A DNA stretch of 60,000 nt from Glandiceps talaboti (taxonomy: Eukaryota; Hemichordata; Enteropneusta; Spengelidae). The notes below the pieces were generated by a model that did not search any database, was not told the origin of the DNA, and saw only the letters and a list, made by a program, of their open reading frames with translations. This document shows positions 24,941 through 37,217 of the stretch, piece after piece; the first letter of the stretch is position 1; every line of letters begins with the position of its first letter. The position numbers were made by a program, and so were the translations under genes. The DNA lies in contig NC_135556.1 of NCBI RefSeq assembly GCF_964340395.1, positions 14,685,410 to 14,745,409 on the forward strand, read 5' to 3'.

Positions 24941-25205
24941 GTAGACTTGAAGGACTATCGCTATTCCACTATTCCACTAGTGTTTTTGCAAAGGGCAGTA
25001 AGTAGGTAAAAATCTACCAGGGTTCCCATGTCATTTTACCTCGGTTCCCAAACAAAATTACCAGACTTAATTTTTATGGGGAAGCGCTGCCATGTTTATC
25101 CATTTTACCCTTCCTCTTACCTGGGTTCCCAACCTTAGCAAAAACACTGCACTATCCTAACTGACATTTTGGTTTTCTGAATTTTCGTTGTCCTTCCAAG
25201 TCTAC
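24941..25205. mobile_element. Hairpin element family Z, copy interrupted by another MITE
   Basis: Outer ends gtagacttgaaggac and gtccttccaagtctac are inverted. The segments tatcgct...ctattcca and ctatcctaactgacatttt match the uninterrupted family member at 30,127-30,266. The two halves are split by the 170-bp element at 24,979-25,148. Confidence 0.78.
24979..25148. mobile_element. 170-bp MITE nested in the family Z hairpin
   Basis: Terminal inverted repeats are agtgtttttgc and gcaaaaacact. CACT flanks it on both sides (24,975-24,978 and 25,150-25,153), a probable target duplication. Relatives are at 14,755-14,895 and 51,951-52,097, sharing aggtaaaaatc and attacctgggttcc-type internal words. 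Confidence 0.75.
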
Positions 25206-25549
25206 TCCGACTCCTATTTCCAATTGGTATTAAGCCAAGCCCCACCATACATATAAAGTGTTATATATTAACATAAATTTGAATATAATATGATGTACAT
25301 GGGAATAAAACCTGGCCTTCCTTCAAAAACTGTTTCCAAACACATCTTACTTTGAAAAGTGCAGCTCAATACAGACACTTAAAGTCAGGACACGTACATT
25401 TGTCTACTCACTTGCATATAATCTGGTAAATACTAATCTATATTCATCCATCACAGAATATTAAAAATCCTGTGATGAGATGTGATGGAAATATTTCACT
25501 TTATGAATAATGCCAGACATGTCTCCTAGGTTTAGCTGTGATTTGCATA

Positions 25550-25930
25550 CAAAAAAGTATCTATTCCCTGGAATTTATAATCCAGAATATATCATCCTAT
25601 GTTACTGTCTCTTCCATGGAATATATCCTGAGAGAGACCATTTACAGACCAAATGGATAACTCCTACGTTACTTTCTATTCCATGGAATTCATCATTCAG
25701 TGAGACCATTTTGTGACCAACAGATAAGTCCTATGTTACTGTCTATTCCACGGAATATGTTCTGAGAAAGACCATTTACAGACACCAATAAATAACCCCT
25801 ATATCACTTTCTATTCCATGGAATCTAAAAATCCAGAAAGACCATTCCATCCTGAGAGACCATAATTCAGAAAGACCATTCAATCCAGAGAGACTATTTG
25901 CCAACCAATTATAACCCCTATGGTACTTGT
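25550..25930. repeat. Minisatellite, about 67-68 bp unit
   Basis: Phrases cctatgttactgtct[ac]ttcca, tggaat and gag[ag][ga]agaccattt recur at 25,596, 25,663, 25,730 and about 25,798, decaying toward the right. Confidence 0.88.
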
Positions 25931-26552
25931 TAGCCTGGGAGATTGTCAAGGACTTTATGACAAATGATTATTTATAAACATGAACTTTACTGTATACACA
26001 AAGGGACATTCTTGTTAGTGAAATATTGTAATAGCTACTGATTACACACATAACACTTGAACAGTCCACGCCCTCAAAACATATTTACTTTTGTACTGAC
26101 TTTTTCCTCATTTCTGTCTTATTAAATCTTACATGTGTCTCTATATGCAATAAAGCAGCTTCAGTTTTGATTCTTTTTAAATTTGTTTTTGTTCACTTTT
26201 TATGTGACAGAGTTGCTGAAGGCTGTTTTTCAAAGTTCACAAGAACATGTATCGTGAGTGGTATGTATTCCTAGCTAATACTGTACAGATGTCAGCTGAT
26301 CTGTAAGTTTACCATGAAAGTGTAAGGTACTCCCTCGGCTTACAGATATGACGTGATATGTATGTAAGTTTATGATGAAACTTTGAGCTATTTGGCAGCT
26401 CACAGATGTGAGAGGTGATCTGTGATGAAACTGCCTGAATGAAAAGAAAGTGCACATACAAAATCTCACTGAGCATAATGGGGTATTTCCGTTATGTAGT
26501 TGTGTGCATAGGATGTCCCTACTAACACATTATAGTATAGATACTCTAAACT

Positions 26553-26738
26553 TGGATATTTTCACCACTAGAAAATTTTGCATTTTTGCAGTCTTCAGCT
26601 AGTTCTTGAAAACTAATTTTTACTAATTACCAGACTAGTACATTGTGTTCATGTACAAGAAGGCACTACTTATTTTTGTGTTCTTGTTGTCCAGCGAAAT
26701 AAGTGGAAATAAGACACCAGCGAAAATGTCCAGGTTTA
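26553..26738. repeat. Dispersed repeat family X, copy 2
   Basis: Same orientation as 13,225-13,411, with small insertions. It is AT-rich with no open frame of note. Confidence 0.75.
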
Positions 26739-29700
26739 CATTTCAAAGTCTGGAATGATAGTTTAAATTGATGACAAGGTTTTAAATGAGGGGGGTTCCG
26801 TATCACTAATGGGTGATTTTTTTTCATGTTATGTATTGTACTACTACTAAGTAATTTCTCTACTTGCATGTGTCTAGACGTAATGATTACTTAGGCATCA
26901 TCTTAGCAGGTAACTCCTTATATCACAATTATTGATTCAAGGAAGGCTGGCCTTCAAAACAGACTGTTGAAGTGTACAATAGGAAAAGGAGAGTGGTTTA
27001 CAATAATATTGACATGAAGTAGCAGATTATATGACATGAAATTATATACAGTTGGAACAGTGCAAGGTGATCAGCAATGGAAATTTGTGGTAATAGAAAA
27101 AAGAGCTACCTAATTGAAGCAGGTAATACTGTAAGATACACACATCAACGGAAGTGAAATGGCACTCAATTGCTATATTTCACACACTGAACTATATGAT
27201 ACAAGGTTAACGGAAATAGCTCCTTTTGTACCCCTTCCCACACGAAAATTATTTTCTACAGAGTACACACCTCACCCTGACCCCTTCATGAAATGCAGCT
27301 GGGAGAGAGAAGGATGGGCTATTACTGGCTGAGAACTGAGAATTCATGTATATACAAGTTGAGAAGTTTCATAAATTAGTGTGGGAATCAAGTTTACATA
27401 TTTATGCAAACACCACTGGACTTATTAGGAACACAAAAGGCCACCCGTCTAAGCTCTAAATTTATGTATATTTAATGCCTAGGGTATGATTATGTAACCA
27501 GTTGGGGTATCATCTGCCTAAATCTTCCCACTTCGTAAACCTCATGGGGATAATTCCATTAGTGTTTATTGGACTGTTAGAAATGGTAAACAAACTCAAA
27601 GGCATGACAGTTTTACTGTGAACTTCACATGTAAAATATTCCTTCTTTTCACACACACAATGAGGTTTTTGTTTAAGCTGCAAACACTTGAAAAGCAGGC
27701 CTGGTGACCTACATAGATAGTTTATTATAAATTTGAAATTTGGTGCGACACCGTCTCTTGCAAAGATTTCACCCATGACAGTAGCTTTTCAAAGGTGCCT
27801 TGGAATCACAAATGACAATGGATGGAATTTCATTATCAGCCACAGAGTTCAGTAGATAAAACAGTGTGACTAATGCTATTAGGCAACTCATGTGTGCACC
27901 CGCCCAGTGTCATGGTAGAGTGTCAAACCTTCAAGTATATATGGGGTACACGTAAACGGTGAGCATATGCCACTGTCACTCAACTCTGAGATCTCTGTGT
28001 TTGTGCTGACTGTGATTTCAATCTTTCCTGATAGAAGTTAGGTTGTACATTCTATGTGAAGGCATAGGGTATAGAATTCAAAGTTGTAAGCTGCTTTCTC
28101 CTCACTATCTCCTCTCACTAAATACAAACCCACTATCATGTAAATCAGCAGTACACCAAAATAGTAGTAGCCAGAACCCAGTGGCTTCCACCACCATGAT
28201 TGCCAAACCTAAACATTTAGTATACAATATTAAGACAGGAATTACTGAGATTATTCCCTTTGTCACTGGACAGGGATTCCATTCACATCTACAGATGGTA
28301 TGTGACGGTAAGAATTGATGACCTTACCTCAAAACAGTAAAAGACTCCAATCACACTAGAGCAGGGAAGTCCACAGACTGGCAGCAGCAGTTGCACTAAA
28401 TACTCATTTGCATATCTAAGGGTTTGTGGCTTGTCAACAGAGCGGAACATTCCATTCTGAATGCTCAATGGGTGGGTGCCAAATTTACCAGAGGGGCTTC
28501 ACTAAGATCACTTAAAGCTTTGAAATAGCTATTCCACATCAGTATAGAATGCTTCATAAACTCATAATTTCAACGTGAATGATTCTATCCAGTATGTTAA
28601 ATTGATGCGAAGAGCACAGTTTTTGAATGCTGCCACCCCCTATTATCTGAAATGGTGCACATACCATGCATTCCTAGTTTGATAGGTCATTAGCATCTAA
28701 TTAAAATGTTGACATTCACTGTTTACATGAAAGCCATGACAGAGTGCTGTCATTTCAGTAGGTAGGGCTTCTCATATGCCACAATGAACAAATTACACAA
28801 AGCAATTTGTAATTTTAACGCAAGCTGAACAATTTAAAAATACTTCAACCTTGCAGTCAAACCAACTATAAATTGTCATTCTGTACACCATTATAAAATG
28901 ACTGTTTAGTGAACCTACCACTCATCTCCACCAGCATTTATACTGTGAATGAGATTAATAGGTAACATATGTACAACAATGAATAAATCATGTCAAGTTT
29001 CCCCCATAATCTAATTTTCTCTACTTTCAAGTTTAACCCATACAACTTGAACTTGTTCACAGTCATCCAGATCTCCAACATTTTATTTCTACATAAAATA
29101 CAGACATCGATAATTATTCAAAAAATTTTCTATCAATATTTCACTCATTTCCTTCTCTTTTTTCTTTTTTTTAATAAATATCTCAATATGTCAGACACTA
29201 ATTCAATTAAACATGACACCAAGTGAAACTAATCCCTCTGATAAGGGAATATTAGAACCAAAACTTCCGGTATATATGTGATTAATTTACTAATGGCCTG
29301 TCCATTGGACTTCTAGGAACCCTCACCAGCATACATATGAAGTAAATTACGACTATTCAGAATTCAATATGGTAAACATATGTATTATTTAGGTATTATA
29401 AATTAATTTAATTGAATATTGGCAACAAGGTATACAAGCATTATGTTGAAAATATTATAATTAATAAATAATTTTTGGAATGGCAGGGTTAATTTTATTA
29501 AAAATCAACACTTTTATAGTAAGAAGTATAATCTAACAAATTGATTTAACTGTATTAATAATTAACTTTTTATAGTATTAATTAACTTTTTATAGTAACT
29601 TTGTATAGTACGGTTATTACTGGATTATCATACATATTTATACAGTATACACGCAAGTTTACATATTTCATAAAAACAATTACTTCTAATATCACTATAA

Positions 29701-30126
29701 ATATCACTCACTGGAAGGTTTTTAGATATTGTACTAATGATATACAAAATATTTGAAAAAGAAAGAAAAACTTCTTGCAATTAAAAAAAGAAGCTTGGTT
29801 CGTTGAGAAAACAGTTCAACTGTGCAAAAAAACATGCATCATAACAAAATCGAAAACAATTATTTCAATACAGGTCTTGAACTGGATTTCGGTTCACATG
29901 ATAGTTGATTTTCTCAAAATAAAAACTTGTTTTCTTTGAAATTACATAACATAGTTTTTAGTTGTCTAGAGATACAGGTAGACTGCTTGACAACTTAATC
30001 ATATAGGTGTGGTAAAGATTGAACTGCTGATATCAGTCACACTTGGTAGACACTATGTGCTGTACACACTTGTGTATATTTACACAACGTAGATCAACAA
30101 ATCCTTGCTGCAGGGCTAGCCAATCT

Positions 30127-30266
30127 GTAGACTTGAACAACTATCGCTACTATATTCCAGTATCCTAACTGACATTTTGATTTTTTCGAATTTTCGCTAT
30201 CGCGAAAATGTCAGTTAGGATAGCAGAATACTGAATAGTGTAGTAGCGATAGTGGTTCAAGTCTAT
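30127..30266. mobile_element. Hairpin element family Z, intact copy
   Basis: Left arm gtagacttgaacaactatcg, then ctactatattcca and tatcctaactgacatttt, pairs with the right arm reversed (aaaatgtcagttaggata...tagtagcgatagtggttcaa). The centre is cgctatcgcgaaa. This uninterrupted copy defines the empty site for the nested element at 24,979. Confidence 0.85.
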
Positions 30267-30420
30267 ACAATACAATACTATACAATACTATACTATGCTA
30301 TAAGAGTGTCTATATGGCCAGCTATGCGATGCTAATAGCTATGCTATGAGAGCATCTGTATTGCTATGCTATATGCTATAGTTCAACCCATCTGTATTGC
30401 TTGCTTTGCTTTGCCATGAT
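30267..30420. repeat. Degenerate pentanucleotide-rich region (CTATG-like)
   Basis: Imperfect repeats of tatac/tatgc/ctatg words. A similar patch occurs at 30,760-30,885. Confidence 0.7.
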
Positions 30421-30526
30421 CAAAACCTCTGTCTGGCCTATAGTACGATCAGAACTTCTGTACAGCTCTACTAGTACTATACTAATAACCATGCTATGCT
30501 AGCAGAAGTGTAAGGCTTGCTATACT

Positions 30527-30642
30527 ATGAATAGAATAGAATAGAATAGAATAGAATAGAATAGAATAGAATAGAATAGAATAGAATAGAATAGAATAGA
30601 ATAGAATAGAATAGAATAGAATAGAATAGAATAGAATAGAAT
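30527..30642. repeat. (ATAGA)n microsatellite
   Basis: About 22 uninterrupted copies of the pentanucleotide gaata. Confidence 0.97.
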
Positions 30643-31870
30643 TTTTGTTGCATCCATTAAGAAAACTACATTCTTCATTGGATTTTCTGCAATAAGTGTT
30701 AGGTGCTAAAACAGATCTAGACTAGTAAACATATAAACATGAGTAATAAATAAAATGCTACACAAATATCTGCATGGTTTGCTATGCTATGTTATCAAAA
30801 CTCTGTTAAAGGGCTGCTATGCTATGCTATTGGAATGTCTCTGTAATTGTGTTATGCTATGTTATGCTATCAGAAGTCTATTAAAGTCAATAGCCAGTAC
30901 AGATATTAGACTTAACAGTCAGACACAACATAAATACTTGAATATTATCAATCAGACAATCTGCTGGTATTTTGTTCTTTGGGTAGAGTATACAACATAG
31001 ATATACCAGTAAGATAATATACTTCCTTAATTTTATCAATTTGAAAGATATGGGATGAACTGATTATATCAATTAAAAGATTATTCCTCATATTTTGTAC
31101 ATTTCAACATAGAAAATAGAGAGAAATCTCAAGTCCAAACACGTACACTTTTTAATCATGTGTTGTTCTATTCTCCATTCCATGTGATGAAGAAAATTCA
31201 TGGCGTTTATTTTCAATTTTAATGTCTTGTACTTCTGTCAACTTAATCCACATTCTAGCCAAATTTGCTGCATATAGTTTTAAATCTAGGGACAAGTTCA
31301 TATAGAAACATTTAGTTCAGTTTCTGTGATGTTTTGTCTTGGTCATAACTGTTCCTTCCAACTGTTCTCTGTATCTTTATTTTCATACTGTACAATGAGA
31401 CTGGTGGCCAAATATACTATTAAATAAACTTCTGATTTTTATTTTTTATTTCTTTTAATTATTTTCTTTCTAATCTTTTTTTTGTTACATCAGTAAATTG
31501 TACCAGTCCCATGACTAGGATTGTAACATTTAGATTTTATCAAAAATCTTTAAAACTTGATGCCAATGATGACATTTGAAAACATTACTATAATACTATA
31601 ATCTATTATCTCAAAGTCATCCATCATTGATAAATAAAAACAACGACCAAAAACATTATCTCAGCAACATATGAATTTCTGGAGGCACAGCATAACTATA
31701 TTCATTAGGTATCTTATACCTTATGTTGTTAGATTCAGCTGTATACAGAAGGAATTGAAAATTTAATGCATGAAATATTGGAAGACTTTACTATTTGATA
31801 CGGTTCAATATTAGTAATAGAAGCCTTGAGTTTCCAATGCATATATTAATCTACTAATCTATCAACTACT

Positions 31871-32030
31871 AAAGGCCTACTTCGGTTTAGGATTAAAATC
31901 TAGGTGTGAAAATTAGATTGGCACGGTTTCAGAAAAGGTTAATCCACAACAAAAAAATGATCCTAGTATGTAACCCTTATTAAGATGACACTAATGCGAT
32001 GCCTCAGGACTGAAAAATACCCCTTTAACT
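31871..32030. repeat. Dispersed repeat family Y, copy 3
   Basis: Starts aaaggcctac and ends with its approximate inverse (taccccttt). Internal words match copies at 19,480 and 21,560. Confidence 0.72.
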
Positions 32031-32532
32031 GAAAAATTCCCACAAATTGGTGTTCATTCACTGCAACTGATACAACCAGATTTCCTATCTGATTACTCTC
32101 CACATTGTATTGTATTTAGCGATACATACTCTGTTTGTGTTTTTACAAAGTTTTTACAAGTTGAGACATGACTGTGGTACACATAAACATGTCTATCTAA
32201 ATTTCTAATTATAATAGAATAGTATAGTATACAGCATTTATTTCACTGCAATTATTACATACCCGTTTTAAACCCTAAATGAATCACATTTCCTTATGAA
32301 AGATCTTTAATTATGTTTACATCTCTCTCAACAAATGATACTTTTCATTCAAAGATAATTCAATTATGAATGCCTCACAGCCATCTTTGAATTCTTAAAT
32401 CTCATTATGATAGGTTATTGTTGACTTTAGTCATTAACATCCATTACATTTCGATTGTCTTTCAATTTGTTTAGCTAACTAGTGTTTATTATCTTTAGAG
32501 TTGTTACATGAGATCAAATCAAAACAAGTTAA

Positions 32533-32878
32533 AGTGGCCATATGGATGAGGATTGGGGATTATTTCGGATTTTGAATTTATAAAATAATTTTATCATGGC
32601 TTCCTACTTGAAAAATCAATGTGAAACAACTTTGACCAAATCTGTGTTTGTAATTCAATGCATTACAAAAAGACAAAAACATGGTAAAAACTTTTGTTAT
32701 TGTACATACAATAACAAACATTTTACACATTTATTAATCTTTTGCAATTCATTGGGTTTCAAGCAACAACTTGGCATATGTTGTTTCACATTGATTTTCC
32801 AAGTAGAAAACCACGATAAAATTGTTTTATAAATTCAAAATCCAAAATAAGTATTAAGTCCTAATCCATATGGCCACT
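32533..32878. mobile_element. Terminal-inverted-repeat element, about 346 bp, flanked by TTAA
   Basis: The left end agtggccatatggatgagga and right end tcctaatccatatggccact are inverted. The arms stay alignable for over 100 bp (tttgaatttataaaa, tacttg-aaaatcaatgtgaa with aacaac). TTAA directly flanks both ends (32,529-32,532 and 32,879-32,882). Because TTAA contains TA, the target could be TTAA (piggyBac-like) or TA (Tc1/mariner-like). No transposase frame, so non-autonomous. Confidence 0.88.
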
Positions 32879-33501
32879 TTAATGCCTGCAGCCAAGTTAA
32901 TAAATATGAAGTACTTCATAAATAAAAAAACATAGTAAGATAATTTCTAGTTAAGTGTTGTTATATTATACTTCAATACAATATAATATATCTCATCATT
33001 TCTAAATTTAACTCAGTGGGGTGATAAGTATATTCCACAGAATAATGCAGAGATATCGTTTGCAGGGATTTTCACGGAAAAATGATATTTGATCCTCATC
33101 CTTTCAATCATAAATTAATTATTGGCTAGTGAGTAAACGGACAACTTGGAATCGTGAATAAAGTTTATATACTGCAGAATTGGACAGTGTGTGTGATCCA
33201 TGTTATACACTACAAGTCAGGAGACAAGATTCCACAGGCTACATTGTAAAACAGAAGAGCATGGTTTATTCCAGACAACACTGTAGATATAGACAGCTTT
33301 TTACATAGCTTACAGGCTATACAACTAGAACAGCCAGGATAGCATGGGTTGAAAGCTAGGATTGATCAAATAACATTTATCCTACAAATTGACTCTTTTT
33401 ACCCTTGATGTTAAGAAAAGAGACCACAGAATGAATATATGCAGGAACATAGTCATTGAGATCAGAATTGGATCATAAACTATTAATTAGAGAGTACTTA
33501 C

Positions 33502-33571
33502 CAAACCTGCGTAGGCTGTGGGTAATCTGTTTATCTTCCTGATACAGCCAGGTTTAATTTTGGACATCAAT
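33502..33571 (-). CDS. LMO7/LIMCH1-like gene, coding exon 3
   Basis: A 70-nt internal exon. Acceptor is TTGTCACAG|A and donor is TTTG|GTAAGT. One base completes the Glu codon begun in exon 2, and the rest reads LMSKIKPGCIRKINRLPTAY followed by AGL, ending in phase 0. The IKPG-x-[IV]-[RK]-KINRLPT core is the central CH-domain segment and is nearly invariant in LMO7/LIMCH1 relatives. Exons 2 and 3 are only 2.45 kb apart, the one short intron in this part of the gene. Reading frame and phase agree on both sides. A Cys replaces the hydrophobic residue commonly seen after IKPG, which is a conservative difference. Confidence 0.88.
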
Positions 33572-36024
33572 CTGTGACAATGATAGAATAGAATTTACAA
33601 ATTTTAGCCTAGATTGAAATTGAAATTGAAATTGAAATTTTTCCCCACAAGAAATAAACATACAGAAAAGAAACAAATGATAACATCCAAAAGGAAAACG
33701 ATTTCAAGTTGTGGGTGAGAGACTAGAAAATAGTTTTCGGAAACTTATCGAGTCTAGCCACTCAATTTCAAAAGCATCAATGGTGAGTGGTATAAATATA
33801 TGCCTAGTAAATTAAATGATTGAATGTGTTCTTATCAACCTATAGTCAAAGTTAAACACAAATCTGTAAAGTTTATACACTACCAATGATTAACAAGAAT
33901 GTGTATGCAGATACTAAAAATCCAAAAAAATGCTAATTTTACCTAGTTCATCACAGGAAACTATCTATATACATGATTTGATCATCAACACAATACAAAT
34001 GAAAGTATTATACTGTTGAAGTGTTTGGCAAGTCAGTTATTCTGCAAACTGGTTTACTGTGTGTGAACTAAGCTAAGGCAAATGAAAGAACGTATGTGAT
34101 GTGAGCACATCAGATTGAACTTGCACAAGGGTAAAGTTTTTTAACTGCTGTGTTTGAATGACATCACACACGTGAAGATGTGGATGTATTAAAATGATAA
34201 ATTTCAAAAATAAAATTTCTCCTTGTAATTTTAATTCCTAGAACCATACTTAATCAACAAGTACGTTCACAGGAAAGGTGGCAAAAATGGTAAGGATGGC
34301 CATGAAGAAATATATCACAGTACAAGACACTAGTACAGACTTCATCAACTCACAACCCACGAAGACTAACAAAACAACAACACTGCCACAAAATGACAGT
34401 GGGTAAATCGTTTTATTGTACTTACAAAACAAGTAGATCTCTGTCTTTAATCTTTACTTTGTAAATGTTTTGTATGTGAATTGACTCTGCATTCTTAAGT
34501 AGTTTTTTTAAAGAACAATACAATAGGTTACAGCAGGTATTTTTGTTTGTTTTTTTGGGGGTTTTTTTGGGGGGGGTTTGGGGTTGGTAAAGATTTCAGA
34601 ATTGTGGTGACAAAGAAAGGAAATGTTGGAAACACACAGAGTCCTGCATATGTACAATTTTGGTACGGAAATGACTGGTATAGAGATTAAGATTTTGCCA
34701 ATACTCACTACCTTTCATAATCAAAAACAGTAAGGCTTGATGAAGTTCTAAAATCTCCTTAACAGTGGAAGGAAACAATATATGGTGAAATTTTAGATAG
34801 CTTTACTAATGGTATGATTAATTCACGATTTTTGATGAAAAACCCTTAAAAGTTACCAGCATCAAATTTGGAGATATTCATATTATGATAGAGACACTCT
34901 AGTTGTGAAACCCCATAAACAGTTAATGGGAACCATGACGATAGATTTGGAAAATTTAAACAATTTTTAGACAGATTTATATGACTTGTTCAGAACTTTG
35001 AGGTAAAAAAACTTAAGTAACCTGCATCAAAGTTAAATATCTGGATTACATTGTAAAAAAAATTTAAACTGAACGACAGACACACTTTGGTCCAAAGATA
35101 CTGCAATCAAATGATAACATTTGAATGAATGAAGTGTAGGGACCACGGCTGGTTTGTTATTCAATGCTTATCTGTACATCTTTCAACTCATTGATTCCAT
35201 TCACTATCTTTGGATTCAGACAACCCCATTCAATACCTGAACAATATAGGTCAACGACCTACATCAACCCAACAATGCAAATGATAATAAAGTAGCCACC
35301 TTACTTTGAGTCATGCACTGGTTTATCCTAAAACTCATCCTTTTTCTTAACAAAATTAGTTCCCTTTCATCCTTTTTTAAAGTAAATCAAATTCTCTCCT
35401 TTGTTAAAATAAGTTTGATGTATTAGTTTGACTACTTTGGTGACAAAGAAGGGGAAAGCTGATAATAAGTTCGGATAGGATGACATCTAGCAACTTTTTT
35501 TAGTGTAGAAACTAAGTAAAGATGAATGGAGGAACAGTGGATAGCTTTCTCTCTGGTCTCATTTCAAAACTTTAAAATCTAACTGACAGTGGGATAAAAT
35601 ATTGGTAATATTTACACACAATTTTACATCCATATTTCCTTTGTTGTATAATATAATTTTTGTTATACGAAAAGTATCAGTCTTAGACCTGTACTTCTTT
35701 TTTCATAATATTCCCCTGGTTTCAATCAAATGAAATGTAATTTCCAGCTATACTTTTCATGTCAATAGCTTATAAAAGAAATGAAAGTTATGCTGAATTT
35801 CTCATTTTACTTAAAGTTGATAAAAAAACGACGTAAAATTTAATGCTAATTTTTGCATAAAATAGGAATGAAATGAAATGTGCCATGGCAACTATATTTT
35901 GTGAATTGATTTTTACTAATGTTTGAAATTTGACAGATTTATCCTGCAATTCAAGCAAAATAAAAAACATGAAATAAATTGATGCTTTTACCAATAAAGT
36001 ACTTTAGAAAACAATTGTACTTAC
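33572..36024 (-). other. Intron 2 of the LMO7/LIMCH1-like gene
   Basis: A 2.45-kb intron with GT (36,024) and AG (33,572) ends. Apart from a short (TTGAAA)-like run at about 33,612-33,641 and a T/G-rich run at about 34,550-34,586, I see no repeats, RNA genes or coding signal in it. Confidence 0.8.
34550..34586 (+). repeat. T/G-run sequence with potential to form a G-quadruplex
   Basis: Runs of five, eight, four and two G separated by T runs lie on the plus strand within intron 2, which is the non-template-looking strand for a minus-strand gene's RNA (the RNA would be C-rich). Confidence 0.45.
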
Positions 36025-36095
36025 TCGCAAAGAAGAACACCATCCTCTAGGCCTTTCCTGAAATCTGTATAGGGAAATTTTTTGCCACTTACAGC
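36025..36095 (-). CDS. LMO7/LIMCH1-like gene, coding exon 2
   Basis: A 71-nt internal exon with acceptor ...CTTGCAG|GCT and donor GA|GTAAGT. Starting in phase 0 it reads AVSGKKFPYTDFRKGLEDGV then LLC, and the last two bases (GA) are completed by exon 3 to give Glu. The pattern of basic/aromatic residues, then DFR-x-GLE-[ND]G-[VI]-LLCE, is the second and third helix signature of the CH domain and is especially close to LIMCH1/LMO7. It joins exon 1 (...KKWIE) in frame across a 19.4-kb intron. No stop or frameshift is present. Calponin, transgelin and other single CH domains share part of the motif, but the combined match over four exons favours LMO7/LIMCH1. Confidence 0.88.
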
Positions 36096-37217
36096 CTGCA
36101 AGAGTTGCAGAAAGAAAAAACATGTGTTAATCTTTATTCCTGTCACATAGTCCAAGTCCTGTATGTATTACTATAGAAATGCGTGATTGTGTTTATGTAT
36201 GTATATGTCTGCATAAAAAGAAAATTGCTGAGGGCAATTCCCAGTACACTCCCCCCTAAATCTGTTAGACTTGTGGGACTTGCTGGAAACAATTCCCAGC
36301 ATTAAAAAGTGTTAATCTTACATTAAGTTTTTGATTTGCTTCATGTTTAAATCTGTTAGAGGTACGGGTAAGGGGTATGGACTGTGTTGGCTAAAGGCTT
36401 AGAAACCACCACATGAAAAGCGCCCCCTATGGTCAACTAACTTAAGTTACCAAATACCAACACTTTTCAAGCATGGCAACGTCAAACATAGCATTTCTTC
36501 TTCCAATTTCAAGTTGAATGAATTACATATTTATGAGTATTTTCTTTAATTTAATAAACACATGATTACATTCAGTTTATAATGAGACTGAGAAAGGATA
36601 TAGCTGCATGTATACATTTCAAGTCTTTCAAAAAATACATATATCAATTTTAATATTTTCAGGCCATAATCAGTCTTGATTTCTTCGATTTCTGATCTCT
36701 GGAACAAATGAACATCTCTCTCAACAAATGTTTTCTCTGCAGTATTTGATTCTTGAGCTCTAATATTATCTTGGCAAGTAATTAATCAATCTACCTTATA
36801 ATTAACAACACTTTTCTTTATCAATTATTCACAAGCTTAATTAAGTGAAAACTGACTTCAGGCCAAATTAGAACATTCAAGTTGAAAAAAAACTTAACAT
36901 TGCTATATTTCCTTAAAGTGTGATATTGCTATTGGAAGAGACTTGCAGTACACTATCGTTACACATGATGATTAAAACATTGGGCGGTAATTTCGTGAGA
37001 AAATGCCACAAACAATCACTGTTTATTGTGGTCTAGGGGATAAAGAAAAACAAAAGAAAGAATGCTGACTATTGTTTCAGTAAACCAGTGTCAAAGAGAT
37101 TACAGGAGATTGGTTAATTTGCAGGAAGCTGTGAACAAAACGGTGTTAAATTTATGTGAGAACAGGTATAAATATTTATACACGCTGAATCTGAGTCAAA
37201 TTGGTGCATTTCTATTC

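Larger units (their letters stand above)
14614..33501 (-). other. Intron 3 of the LMO7/LIMCH1-like gene
   Basis: An 18.9-kb intron rich in minisatellites (16.0, 18.5, 19.7, 25.6 kb), microsatellites (17.27, 18.1, 30.5 kb) and inverted-repeat elements (20.5, 22.4, 24.1, 24.9, 30.1, 32.5 kb), each listed separately. Stretches 27.0-30.0 kb and 30.9-31.8 kb look like plain AT-rich sequence with nothing I can support. Confidence 0.8.
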
